Part shown: positions 52,345-63,676 of the stretch, piece by piece
How the letters are laid out: every line of letters begins with the position of its first letter
How positions within the stretch are numbered: position 1 is the first letter of the stretch
Origin: Microplitis mediator
Taxonomy: Eukaryota > Arthropoda > Insecta > Hymenoptera > Braconidae
Direction: 5' to 3'
Length of the DNA stretch: 64,000 bases
Assembly: GCF_029852145.1 (NCBI RefSeq)
Contig: NC_079977.1
Coordinates: 20,028,781-20,092,780 of the forward strand
Made by a program: the position numbers and the translations under genes
The notes under the pieces: generated by a model
The model's database searches: none
Seen by the model: the letters and a program-made list of their open reading frames with translations, nothing else
What the model was told of the DNA's origin: nothing

Positions 52345-54018
52345 CCAGTTGAGCTATCCGGCCCTATACTATATTCCGTTCAATTTGATCTATAACTTAT
52401 TGAGCCACTTGTGAATTGAGTAACTTGGTGAAAAATAATCGTATCGAGATTTAAAAGAAAGCATTTTATAGCTTGAAATCTCTAGTTTCGATGCATTTAT
52501 TTCAAAATTTTTTTAAGAGCTCCGGCTATTGCGCAAAGATGAGAAATATCGCGAGACAAAAAATTTCTAAATTTTTTTTTTTTCCGAAGAGCTCATGGAC
52601 CGCGGAAAAATTCTTTCAATCAAACCAATGCATAGATCATTTAGCGAATTTATTCAGCTTCAATTTGGGTTTTTTTGTTTAACCTAGTAAGACGATTTGT
52701 CGCAGAGATATCAGCCTTCAAACAAAATATGATTCTTTTGGCTTTGATCATCGATATTTCAGGTACCAATGATCGCACAATAAGTTGAAGGGCGGCGTTA
52801 AAAACTTGAATAAAAAGTAAATACCCTAAAAGATCCTCTCATCAATTTTTGAAAAAAAAAAAAAATTTCTATTTTTAACATCCATTAGAAGTAAGTACAA
52901 AAAATAACTTTTTTTGTTTTTTTAGTACATCAACCGCTACTCTGCAAATATCGATAAAAAAAATTATGTTGCCAGGGACTTTTTTAGCTTAATGTACCCC
53001 CAAGAACCCTGTAAATTTTCAAATTGATCTATCGAACCGTTTTTTGGGAAGCATCAATCAAAGTTTTGCTAAACAATTAAACAAACAAGTTTTGTTCCAT
53101 TAATTGTGTAATCATTAAAATGAAAAAATAATTTTTTTTCGACTTTTCTTAAATTTTTGCTTGGGTTACTCAGCAAATGCACGGAAATGATAAAAAAGAA
53201 AAAAATTTCCAAAAAATGTAAAAAAAAAAAATTTCGAACACAAAAAAAAAAATTTCAATTTTTTTTTCCTTCGATTTTTTTGACATTTGGTATTTTCATT
53301 TTCGGTATTTTTTCCGATTAGAACCAATTGATTCCGATTATACTCAATCGGATACCAATCAAATTTCAATCGGACTCAATCGGAATTCTTAACGGCAACA
53401 GTTACACGAGCTGAAAGTTGTCGACAAGTTTCACGGAAAGTTGCCGTCAACTTATGGAAATGCCAACTTAGCTATCAAGGGAGACATCAAAAATTGAGTA
53501 GCGAAATTTGACTGCAGTAGTAGCTATAGTTGACCTAAATTGTTTAGATTTAATTTTGCCGTTTTAGAAGGTAATTTTGACGTTCACTAGATAATGCAGT
53601 TTCATAAATTCCATCACTAGATGGCGAAAGTAGAAGAATCTATATATTTTAAATTGATGAATTTCATGTTCTACTATAAATACTAATATAAAGATCATGA
53701 ATTCGTTAAAAATTATATAATATCGCATTAACTCTTGTAAAATTGTATAAAATTTCTTATGAGTTAAAAATTTTATAGCTCAATGATCAAGCCAAGCAAC
53801 CGCCAGAATAAACTAATGGATCATATAGGACTGATTCAGAATTTTCAATTATTTTTTCCGCAACATAATATTTTTGTTAAATAATTATTGTCTGTAAAAT
53901 TAAAATAAATTTTATCAAGCAATTTTCGGTATTGAATTTTATAAAAATATATTTTCATAATTTCTCTAGCAAATTGATTAGTCAGAATAAATCTTTATAC
54001 AACTACAAGAGTGTATCT
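52345..54018. other. AT-rich intergenic DNA with small word patches
   Basis: Contains a tRNA 5'-half-like fragment at 52345-52365 (minus strand GGGCCGGATAGCTCAACTGG), an anonymous stretch with GC-richer patches at 52490-52800, a GATTGAATCGG-word patch (53320-53390), a GTTGCCGTCAACTT patch (53394-53480), and TCACTAGATGGCG at 53614. No gene recognised. Confidence 0.45.
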
Positions 54019-54481
54019 CCCTAACGGACCCAAATTACGGTAAACCCACCGTAAATTACGGTAATCCACCGTAGAATACCGATTTACCGTAAATTAAGGT
54101 TGATTTACCGTAATTTACAATGGTTTTACCGTAATTTACGGTGGATTTTCCGTAATTCACTGTGGATTTACCGTAAAATACGAAAATACGGTAATCCACC
54201 GTAAATTACGGTAATTCGGTAATCCACCCGAATTTTTTTACGGTAGAGTTATCGTATTCGACGGTAAATTTACGGTATACCCGCCGTAATTTTCGGTAAT
54301 CCACCGTAAAGTACCGATTTACCGTAAATTACGGTAGATTTGCCGCAATTTACGGTGGGTTTACCGTAATTTACGGTGGATTTACCGTAATTTACGGTAA
54401 ATCTACTCGAATTTTACGGTATTCTACGGTAGATTTACGGTAAAAATACCGTGAATTTACGGTAACTCAGGTCTGCTAGGG
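54019..54481. mobile_element. CCC...GGG word element (CGGTAAAT), TSD CT
   Basis: Ends CCCTAACGGACCCAAATTAC and the complement of CCCTAGCAGACCTGAGTTAC, with the direct dinucleotide CT on both sides. The interior is entirely TTTACGGTAAATCCACCG and variants. Complete version of the partial element at 1-153. Confidence 0.9.
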
Positions 54482-55780
54482 CTAGTTGTACTTTTCGTCT
54501 TAATAGAAGATATTCTAAATGATAATTAATAACAAAAAAATTTAATTTTATTGTGTTACATTTGATTTGAAAAATTAACATTCTGCGTGATTTAGTAATC
54601 ACTAAAGGGAAAGATTCATATTGAAGAGAAGCCAGCTCGCGACATCTAGTAACTATTCAACAAAGTAAATTCAAAAATCAAAAGGTAAAAAATATCTCTA
54701 CACTTGAGGTCTTGTTGACGTCATTTGTTGCGTCTCAAATTTTGATATCTCACAGACGTCAAATAGCAGCTTTAAAATGATGTCAAATTTGACGTCAAAG
54801 AGCGCTCAAAAGTTGAACTGAAATTTTTTATGTGTACCGTACATCACTGAGACGACAAAAGTTTCAGCTCAAAAATTGCGCTGAAACTCTGGTTATCCGG
54901 GATACTTTTTACGATAAAAAAAGTCGGTAATGTTCTTTCTTACCATTTGAGAAGGCAAGCAAATTTATACATAAAAATGTTTACAATTTGAGGGTAAAAA
55001 AATACTTAACACTTTTTCAAGTCAAATTAACAATAAATTGACATAAAATTTGCCTGAAAATTGACGACAACTTTTTTCTAGTCAACTTTTGAAGTGAATT
55101 TGCATTCTAATTCGGGTAGTAAATTTACGTCAAATTGAATAGCAAGCTGGATACAAATTGTCGTCAATAACGGAAAAGTCCGAAGTTGACGGAGATTTGA
55201 CGAAAAATTCAACGAAACTTTTGTAAGTAAACTTTTGCTGAAGCAAACTGTGCTATTAGGGTTGTTTTTCCAACTTTTGGCTACAAGTTACCGCCAAATT
55301 TCTCAGAATGTTGGCGCTAAGGAAGAGCCGCAATTCGAAGGCAGGTTTCTGAGAAAAATGAAGGCAACTTTCCGTCAACTTATGGATTGCCAACTTTTGC
55401 CACCAGCTTTCTCAGAAAATGCCTATAAACTTTGGAAATACCAATTTTTGCGGCCAACTTAGTGTCTAGTTGCGGCTGTTAGTTTGACCTCAGTTTCTCG
55501 CCAACTCGGCTATCAGGAAATTTGAAGGTAAAAAAATACTTAACAATTTTTCAAGCCAAATTAACAATGAATTGATGTATAAATTTGCCTAGAAATTTAC
55601 GAAAAATGTTTTTTAGTCAACTTTAGAAGTCAATTTGCATTCTAATTCGGGGAGTAAATTTACGTCAAATTGTATCTCAAGTTGTATATAAATTGTCGTC
55701 AAAAACGGAAAAGTCTGAAGTTGACGTACATTTGACGAAAAATTTAAGGAAACTTTTGCTAAAGCAAACTGTGCTAGTAT
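54482..55780. repeat. Dispersed repeats with GCTATTAGGG-like edges
   Basis: 54700-54900 has a GACGTCAAA-type patch ending GGTTATCCGGG; 54910-55255 and 55510-55780 are inverted relatives of 40545-40870 and 43783-44060; 55260-55520 has a GTTGCCGCCAACTT word patch. The open frame at 55235-55462 runs across this patch and is not a gene. Confidence 0.6.
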
Positions 55781-57240
55781 AAGGTAAGGGACCCAGTTTC
55801 TGACCTTTTTAGAGTGCTGGTTAGGGTTATACTATAATAATTAATGTAAGATTTCATTTAATGAGAAAAATAATAATTTTATCGACTAGTTTATGATTTG
55901 TCAAATAAAGTCATGCGAGTAAAATAATTATTTGAATTGAATTAATAATTTAAATTGTCGTTTTAAAAATTAACATTTAGAGACTTAGTTTCTGATCCGC
56001 AGAATTTTTCAGGTCGCAGTTTCTGACCCTCACAGTGACCTAGTTTCTGATCCTTAAATTACACAAACCATGATTAGGTTGTAAAGTACTTACCAAGTTT
56101 CAATAAACTAAAACTATCATTTAGATAAATAAATTAAATATTTATTATAACAAAAACATAATTTTTCAATATTTAAAATGTAAATAATTAAAGTCACAGC
56201 GCCTGTTCTCATTATTTTTCATCGTAACTCGTTGTCTTTTTTTTTAAACTCTTGAATAAAAAAACAACAAAATTAATTTTGTCATAATAAAAATATTATT
56301 CAACCAAAAGAGTCATAACAATTTAAATACTATCGAAATTGACATTATTTTTACAATAATTTTATCATTCCAAGAATATTTACTTTCAAGATCTAATTAT
56401 GATCTTTTGTTTTTAAAAATGAATATTAAATGTTAATTTATCACTGTATTATGAATAATAGTAGAAAATAATTTAAGAAAATTATAAATATTGCTATTTT
56501 TGCATTTTATAGACATGTAATTAAACAGACAACCTCGCTCGCAGTAAGTTGTAAGGGTCAACAACTCCACCATACCTTTAAAATTGAGCCTAGTTATTGA
56601 GACTCAAATTTAAACAACAAAACTCATTTTAATATGTTTTATAAATGTATTAAAATAAATTTTAATTAAATATCGATCTATCCATCTATTTTTAGTTGAA
56701 TTTTTTTATACATGATAATTGGTGCACAGATTCAATCGTCGTACCTCCTAACGTAAACTGTTTAGACTCTACTTAAAAAAATGGCTTCCTCAGCCACTTA
56801 TGGCTAAAATATTTGTTTTTATTCAGTTAATCTTTTCTATGTTTTTTAAATTGCCACTAAGGGGATACGGTACCGGACCTCTTTCTCACACTCAGAAAAA
56901 TAAACGGGACTGTTTTTGTTGCACTCGTAGAGTAAATGAGAATTTTAAAACAATTTTTCTCGGAGACGAATTAGAATTTTTGAAAATACGAAATTTCTAG
57001 CTCTTTGTTAAGGCTTTAAAAAACGCTAAAGACTCTCTATTTTAGGTTTCTAATGTTTGTCCGTAAATTAAATTGAATTGAAAATCGGTTACCGTTACCC
57101 CTTAATTAGGCTCAGAATAAATTACAATAAATTAAGAAAAAATTGATTTTCTTTTTAAAGTAATAAATTTTTAAGTAAGTAAGAAAAAAGTTGAAAAGCT
57201 CAGAAACTGGGCCAGGCCCAATGACTGGGTCTTTTACCTT
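55781..57240 (-). mobile_element. ggtaagggaccc-ended TIR element, copy B
   Basis: Ends AAGGTAAGGGACCCAG and the complement of AAGGTAAAAGACCCAG, with AT on both sides. Inverted relative of 16882-18109; longer because of the TTAA insertion at 56861-57101. Confidence 0.85.
56861..57101. mobile_element. GGGGATACGG element inserted at TTAA
   Basis: Inverted ends GGGGATACGGTACCGG and the complement of GGGGTAACGGTAACCG. Flanks are CTAA and TTAA; two paralogous host copies (3128-3140 and, inverted, near 17016-17025) keep a single TTAA there. TTAA duplication is typical of piggyBac and Kolobok elements. Confidence 0.8.
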
Positions 57241-57851
57241 ATTTAAAATAAATAAAAAAGCGAATTTGAAATTTACCGCGCATATCAAAGTAACGCGCGC
57301 AATCAAAAACTTTTTTTTCCTCCCGCCAGCAGCGACCTCAAGCACAAGAATACGTAACTAAAGTCTATTAAATATAATCACACATACATACACAACAAAA
57401 TTACCTCCTCAACCAACATTCTCTCATATTTTTTACTCTCTCGATATGTCTAATTGTTGATATACAAATAACTCATATAAATAAATTTTGTTACCAAATG
57501 TCACATCTCTATCCAAATAAAAAAAATACCACAAATTATTTAACAAATATCCAAAAACGTGTCTGTGAATAATAGTCGTGTCTAAATAAAATTTTAAAAA
57601 ATATTTTTTTTCACTCACATTAAATACAATAAATATTTCATCAACCAGCAGTACGACAATGTGATAACCTATAATTTGTATCAATTAAATCCACAATTAT
57701 AAATTATTTTTCTTTTTTTTTATAACAATGTAAGTATTTATAATTATTTTATTAATAATAATTCTGATAATAATAATTAAGAAACAGAAACACTTTTTTT
57801 TAAACTTTTTTTTTTTCTTTAATTTTTTTTTTATTCAAATTTATTTTAAAG
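57241..57851 (+). promoter_or_regulatory. Upstream region of the poly-His gene
   Basis: A short GC-richer patch at 57275-57350 (GCGCATATC, AACGCGCGCAATC, TCCCGCCAGCAGCGACC) then AT-rich sequence to the ATG. It may contain the promoter and 5' UTR. No TATA or initiator could be assigned. Confidence 0.35.
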
Positions 57852-58121
57852 ATGTTTAGTATTGTACCTATAAAGCAAGAGTATTCAAGTGTTGAAGAAG
57901 AGAATCAAACGGCATCAAATGGTTTACAGAATAATCACCATCATCATCACCACCATCATCATCATCAAGAGTATCCGCTATTTACACACCAAGACGTCGA
58001 ATACATGTATCGCCAATTACCACAATTTTGGAGTCAATCCCAAATGCAATCAGCAGCAGCTGCAGCAGGGCATATTGATGCATCTTTAAATAAATCAACC
58101 GGTCAACATAATTTATTACAA
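57852..58121 (+). CDS. First coding exon of an unidentified gene (poly-His; possible regulator)
   Basis: 90 codons in phase 0 ending at a GTATGT donor. MFSIVPIKQEYSSVEEEN is followed by ten histidines, YPLFTHQDVEYMYRQLPQFW, SQSQMQS, a five-Ala run and GHIDASLNKSTGQHNLLQ. IKQE matches the SUMO-attachment consensus. His, Gln and Ala runs and this motif are common in insect developmental transcription factors, but no domain is present, so the family cannot be named. Later exons are not recognisable before 64000, implying a first intron over 5.8 kb. The frame reading past the donor stops at 58172. A shifted frame inside the exon is a shadow. Confidence 0.7.
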
Positions 58122-58192
58122 GTATGTTTTATTATCATATCAGACATTAGAAAATTCATAACTTGTAAATAAATTAATTAAATTAACGTAGG

Positions 58193-60110
58193 ACTGCCCA
58201 AATATCACTACTAAATTTATAGAATGCGCAGAAAAAAGAATTTATTGCCGCAAAAAAATTTTAATTTGCACCAAAAAATTTTATGCATTATCAATTAAAT
58301 ACAATAATTGTCTTGGCATGGTCACCACATTTCTGGAAAACCTGGAAATGTCAGGGAATTATAAATATACTGGAAAAGTCAGGGAATTTCGTCACAAAGC
58401 TGAAAAAATTTTCACTTTCTTTATTTTGACTAAAAAAATCCGATAAATCTAGTTTTCTGTCTAAACTGTTCAAAAAGTTACGCGGCGCGAATGCCCGGGT
58501 AAAAAATTTTTTATTCATAATGAATTTAGATCTTAATTTCATCACGAAACTCAGATCATGACACAAATATGACTTTCATCATGAATTTGTATCAACAATT
58601 TTAATCACGACAAAATTATGACTTCATATTTAGTGACAGAATAATTAAAGAATTAATTTATTTGAAGAAAATAAGTACGATCGTCTTTTTCCTCGCGTAA
58701 TTTAATTGTGATTCGAATGATATAGATAAATCTATTTATCTCAATTTTTGGCAATTAAAAAGAGTTTAAACTATGAAAAGGCACAAATTCAAGTCAAGAC
58801 CTATCTAATGATACCAATTTCAATAACATTAACTAATTCTATCATATAGATATGGCGGGAACAAAATTTTCCTTATTCTCTTAATAATATAAACTAGATT
58901 TATAAAATATTCAGAAAAAAAGAATTTCGTGCCGCGAAAAATTTTAATTTCCACCAAGAAATTTTATGCATTATCAATTAAATACAAAAATTGTCTTGGG
59001 GCGAGAAAAGATTTTTTTGGTCAAGAAATAATTCCTTGCACCGAGTAATTTTTTCTAGTTCTAAATAAATTTTTGTTTTCAATTCACAATGCAAAAAATT
59101 TATTGGGGTAAGCAAAAATTTTCTTTAGGCAAGTAAAGATTTTTTGTGTCAATGAATCCTTTTTTTTTCTATGCCCACTTTTTTGGCTTTGAGAAGCTTC
59201 CTAAAACCAAAAGGGAGAATAAAAATCTGTCATTTTGGAATAAGTCACGCGATATAAATAATATAGATATATATTCAGTGACATTCAGTCATATATAGTG
59301 ACAGAATAATTAAAGTATTAATTTATTTAAAGAAAATAAATACGATCGTCTTTTTTCTCGCGTGATTTAAATGTAATTCGAATGATATAGATAAATTTAT
59401 TCCCGTGTAAAAAAATTTTTATTCATAATGAATTTAGATCTAAATTTCATCACGAAACTCAGATCGTGACACAAATATGACTTTCATCATGAATTTGTAT
59501 CAACAATTTTAATCACGACACAATTATGACTCAGTCAAATTTTTATCCAATTGATCCGAAGTTCATTCACTAAATTAATTTTACAATCAAAACTGATTTA
59601 CGTAAATCGAGTACTTGATAGAAGAAATTTATTGGTAATTTCTGAGTCGATAAATTTGACAAAAGGTTTAATTCAGTAAAAATTCAGTCAAGTTTCTATC
59701 GAAGTCATCCCAAGTCCAATTCAAAGACGTAATAAATTAATTTTATATTTGGTACTGATTTACTAGACGAAAAGTTGGAGTAAATTCATGTAATGATGAA
59801 AGTCATATTTGTGTCACGATCTGAGTTTTGTCATGAAAATTTTTTTCGCTTTCGTTAAGCGAAAATCGTTTCGATCTTCAGGTACGTATTAAATTCAGAT
59901 CTAAATTCATTAGGAACAAAAATTTTTCTTACACGGGTTATCTCAATACTTGGCAATTAAAAGGCGTTTAAGCTATGAAAAGGCACAGATTCAAGTCAAG
60001 ACCTATCTTATGGTACCAATTTCAATAACATAAACTAATTCTATCATATAGATATGGCGGGTATAAAATTTTCCTTATTCTCTTAATAATATAAATAATT
60101 CGCGCACTAA
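58193..60110. repeat. Composite repeat, inverted relative of 31166-32494
   Basis: Holds two partial rounds of the same unit: 58325-58910 and 58912-60110, each including the 'gatagataaat...ttatctcaat' site and the aatttatggtacc- or atatggcggg-type segments. One round contains the insertion at 59402; the other lacks it. A truncated CCCGGGTAAAAAATTTT end lies at 58494. Confidence 0.65.
59402..59937. mobile_element. CCCGTGTAAAAAA word element, TSD TT
   Basis: Ends CCCGTGTAAAAAAATTTTT and AAATTTTTCTTACACGGG, flanked by TT. Inverted relative of 31494-31969, with an additional about 60-bp segment (59835-59890). The neighbouring unit at 58725-58745 shows the site without it, although the T count differs by one from a simple 2-bp duplication. 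Confidence 0.78.
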
Positions 60111-60152
60111 TTTTACATTGATCTGAACACGCATTTTCCCATTTTTATTATA

Positions 60153-61434
60153 AGGTAAATGTCCCAATACCGGAACGACGAAGGGTATACGACTGATTTT
60201 TATCATTTTAAAAATATTCAAATAGATTATAAACCAAAATAATTTATTACATCATATAGAATAGACATTTACCTATTCAAAAATAATCAAATTAGTTCAT
60301 TTTTCTTAAATTTAATATAAAAAGAAATGTTTTTCTATGACACCCAAAAGACCCAATACCGGAACGCTGAAATAGCCTTGTCCCAATACGGGAATTCGGT
60401 TGTCCTAATACTGGAACAGTAAATAAAATGAGTTATTTTTTGCATTTATTCATAATGAAAATATTAACAATTATTAAATAATATTAATGTAAAACGAGTG
60501 GGAATGTAGCAGACATCAGACAACTTTAAAATTATAAATAAATAAAATAAATAATTAAAAAAATAATATTTATAAAAAAATGACTATTAATTTCAAAATT
60601 TTTTGAATGCGCAGTTTTTAAAATTTTATTCCATTAATTATTTACTCGATTTATTAATAATTCTAAATTCGTCTGATGTCTGCTGTCACACTTATGATGC
60701 AAAATGTATTTAAAATTTTTAAATTATTAAATATTCAATGAAAATAAATATTTTGAACTGAAGAATCGAAACAAAATAAATCATTTGAGGTTGTACTATT
60801 AAGTTAATTAAAAAAAAAAAAAACTATTTTTTATGATTTAAATTAGAGTTTATCTATATTTAATGCATTTTTTATAACAATCATACATACTGCATTAAAT
60901 ATTAGGGCTCCAGTAATAATTAATATTGCACTTGATTTAGCCAGTCAACAAAACTCACCGTTAATGTCTCTCGATAACATTAATATGACTGGCTGTTCCG
61001 GTACTGGGCACACATTCATTTTGGTGTACCAATAGACAAACAGTAAAATTAATATAATAATACAATTTTTTTCATATTGTTAAAATGTTTTCTTGAATTT
61101 TATGTCATTCAAGATGCATATACTAAAAAAAATTAATAAACAGTAATTCTATACATTTTCTATAAGCTTAAGACCATTGGCTGATTTCTTAGCAAAACTA
61201 TTAAGAGACATGAAAAAGCGATGAATCCAAGACTATTGCTATAATTACCATTTTTTTTTTTCATGTTTCGGATATATTCTAAAATCTATTTTATATCCTA
61301 TTTTGTAACTAAAAGATTAAGGTTTTAAATAAAGAAAGTTTTATTTAATTTCATCGCGTACGAGTTAAAATATAATATAATGATTATCAAATCGTTCCGG
61401 TATTGGGTCTTGTTCCGCTATTGGGACATTTACT
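60153..61434. mobile_element. AAGGTAAATGTCCCAATACCGG-type TIR element
   Basis: Ends AAGGTAAATGTCCCAATA and TATTGGGACATTTACTT. The word CCCAATACCGGAAC recurs inside both ends (60170, 60345, 60370, 60405, 61390). The centre is AT-rich. Ends resemble the ggtaagggaccc family. Its right end was the target of the next element. Confidence 0.75.
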
Positions 61435-62029
61435 TACTAGGGTGGTCGTTCAAAATTAAATTTTCTCAGGTGCCCCATAGACAGCTTCTATTTAGTGGAA
61501 AAATACCTGGGGAACTTGATTTTTTCTTTTTCAGTAAAAAGAACACGTGCCTCAGTACCATCACAGTTCATTTTCCGAAACAATCCTGGTTTTTTATAAA
61601 TATCTCATTAAATATGCAGATGAAAGGAAAAAACCATAGGAACAATTTTGTAGGAAATTAAATTTTTGACAAAAAAGGTCATATTCATTTTTTATATAAA
61701 ATGTGTACTTATGAAGATATTTAAAAAAAAAGCTTTTCTTATATGAGTGTGAATGTAGCAGACATGAGACAAATTTTAAATTACAAATAAATGAATTAAA
61801 TAGTTTGAAATATAAAAATTAAAAAAATGCACATACTCATTTTCAAATTCTATAAATGCGTAATTTTTTAATTTTATTCGATTTTTATTTAATTCACTTA
61901 CTTTTAAATTTTTAAAATTTACAATTGTCAGCTACACTCACACATATTTTCTTAGATCTTATTAATTGAGCATTTTAAGGATTATAAATTTTGAAAATAA
62001 CATTTTTCTAAGTATATAGAAACTAAAAA

Positions 62030-62649
62030 AATTTGGAAAATCCAAAAGTGCACGCCTCGAAAGCTCATGTTATGTTTTTTTTTAAAAGTTAAATTTCGAA
62101 TAAAATTGAATATACCGCTCTTTTCTTATAGAAATTTCCATGGTAAATATACGGTAATAAAAGTAAAAAAAAAAAAATAAATAAGGAGAACATTCCTAAT
62201 GAAAAATGGCGGCAGTGTGTGTTTGTTTACATGTAAGATTGCCGGTTTTAACCGTAATGATTTATTTTTAAAAAAACGAGAAGGCCTACAGTAGTGATTT
62301 TCAAAAGGAACCTTCTTTGCTTATTTCTGAAAATTTTGAAAAAAAAATTAAGTAGTTTCGTCAAGTCGTTCTCGAGATATCCGTACCACGCCGTTTTTTT
62401 GAACCACAGACTAATGGACGTCCACGATAAATTTTTTTTAATGAACTTTTTTTTATATTAATACATATTAGACAAATTAAAAAAAGTATCAGGATTATTT
62501 ATTAGTGTTTCAGCTTTATATTGATGTGTTTTTCATAATGTGTAAGAGAAATAGAAAAAAAATATATGCACTTTAATGAGTGGAAATCGTGTGACCTTGA
62601 CAGGTCGGTTATAAAGCACAACCTCTCCGCTTCGCTTCCGAGGCGTGCA
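62030..62649 (+). mobile_element. GCACGCCTCG MITE, copy 3
   Basis: TTGGAAAATCCAAAAG lead-in, TGCACGCCTCGAAAGC inner end, and CTTCCGAGGCGTGCA right end. Best preserved relative of copies 1 and 2; all three have the same internal AT-rich body. No coding capacity. Confidence 0.85.
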
Positions 62650-62688
62650 ATAACTAGCATTAATGATTGACATGTTACGAGTTACAAA

Positions 62689-63106
62689 CCCAGACAACAT
62701 TCAATTCGGAATGACTGCTTTACGACGTCCTTTTGAAGGCGTCCTCAAGAAGTCTTAAAGGTGTCATTTTTAAGAACTCTTAATTAAGAGTTCTTGAAGA
62801 CTCCATAAATAAGACGTCAGTTTTGTGACGTCTGAATGTATTCTTTTTTAAACTTCTTTATGAAGTCAAAATTAGGAGCTCCTTAAAGACGTCATGGTAA
62901 ATTCATACTGAAGTCATTATTTGCGAAGTCAAAAAAAAGAACTCTTTTTAAAGAAGTCTTTTTAAAGACGTATTATTGAGTTCGCTAGGTGGCTCATTCG
63001 ACATCTTGAGAACTTCTTAAAGACTTCTTTAAGATGTTGATGAGACGTTCAAATTATAAATAGGAACTCATTTAGAACTTATCAAGACGTTATTTTGCTA
63101 TCTGGG
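62689..63106. mobile_element. CCC...GGG word element (AAGACGTCTT), TSD AA
   Basis: Ends CCCAGACAACATTC and the complement of CCCAGATAGCAAAA, flanked by the direct dinucleotide AA. The interior is made of AAGACGTC, GAACTCTTAA and AAGAAGTC phrases on both strands. Confidence 0.8.
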
Positions 63107-63122
63107 AAGTTGTCTACATTTA

Positions 63123-63676
63123 CCCGTGTGAAAAAAATTCGTTCCAAAAAGATTCCAAAAAAGTTCCGCATGTGGAACTTCTAAACATGAGACAGATTAG
63201 AACTTCGAATTGAACTTTTTTGGAACGTTAGTAATTTCGATGGTAAAAAAAAAAAGTTTTTATGAGCAAATTTAGAGTCAATCAAGGACGTTCTTGGGAC
63301 TTTTTTGGAATTTTTTATGGACGTATTTTTTTTGTTCTATAGAAAATTTAAAAGTAGTGATTTTTAAACTATTTTGGCATGTTTCTGGAACGTATTTAGT
63401 CTACAAAAGATGCAAAAGTAGTGATTTTGGAATGCCTTTTTTAGTCCATAAAAAAGTCAAAAGTGGTGATTTTTGAATTTTTTTGGAATGTCCATATAAA
63501 GTTCCATAACCGTCTTTTTTTGACTCTAAATTTGCTCATAAAAACATTTTTTTTTCCATCAAAATTACTAACGTTCCAAAAAAGTTCCATTCGAAGTTCT
63601 AATCTGTCTCATTTTTAGAAGTTCCACTTGTGGAATTTTTTTGGAATCTTTTTGAAACGAATTATTTTTACACGGG
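63123..63676. mobile_element. CCCGTGTGAAAAAAA word element (GTTCCAAAAAAGTTCC), TA-flanked
   Basis: Ends CCCGTGTGAAAAAAATTCG and the complement of CCCGTGTAAAAATAATTCG, with TA on both sides. Arms of about 130 bp pair; the centre has three aaagtngtgattttngaa phrases. Frame 63294-63476 is a repeat shadow. Confidence 0.8.

Noticed and set aside
52345..52365. tRNA gene start (GGGCCGGATAGCTCAACTGG on the minus strand)
   Set aside because: Only the acceptor-like strand and D-arm start are present; the sequence then runs into the CACGGAGA terminus of the 5.2-kb element and no other tRNA parts follow.
57112..57684. Minus-strand frames upstream of the poly-His exon
   Set aside because: One spans the end of the ggtaagggaccc element; the other is AT-driven with no conserved motif.
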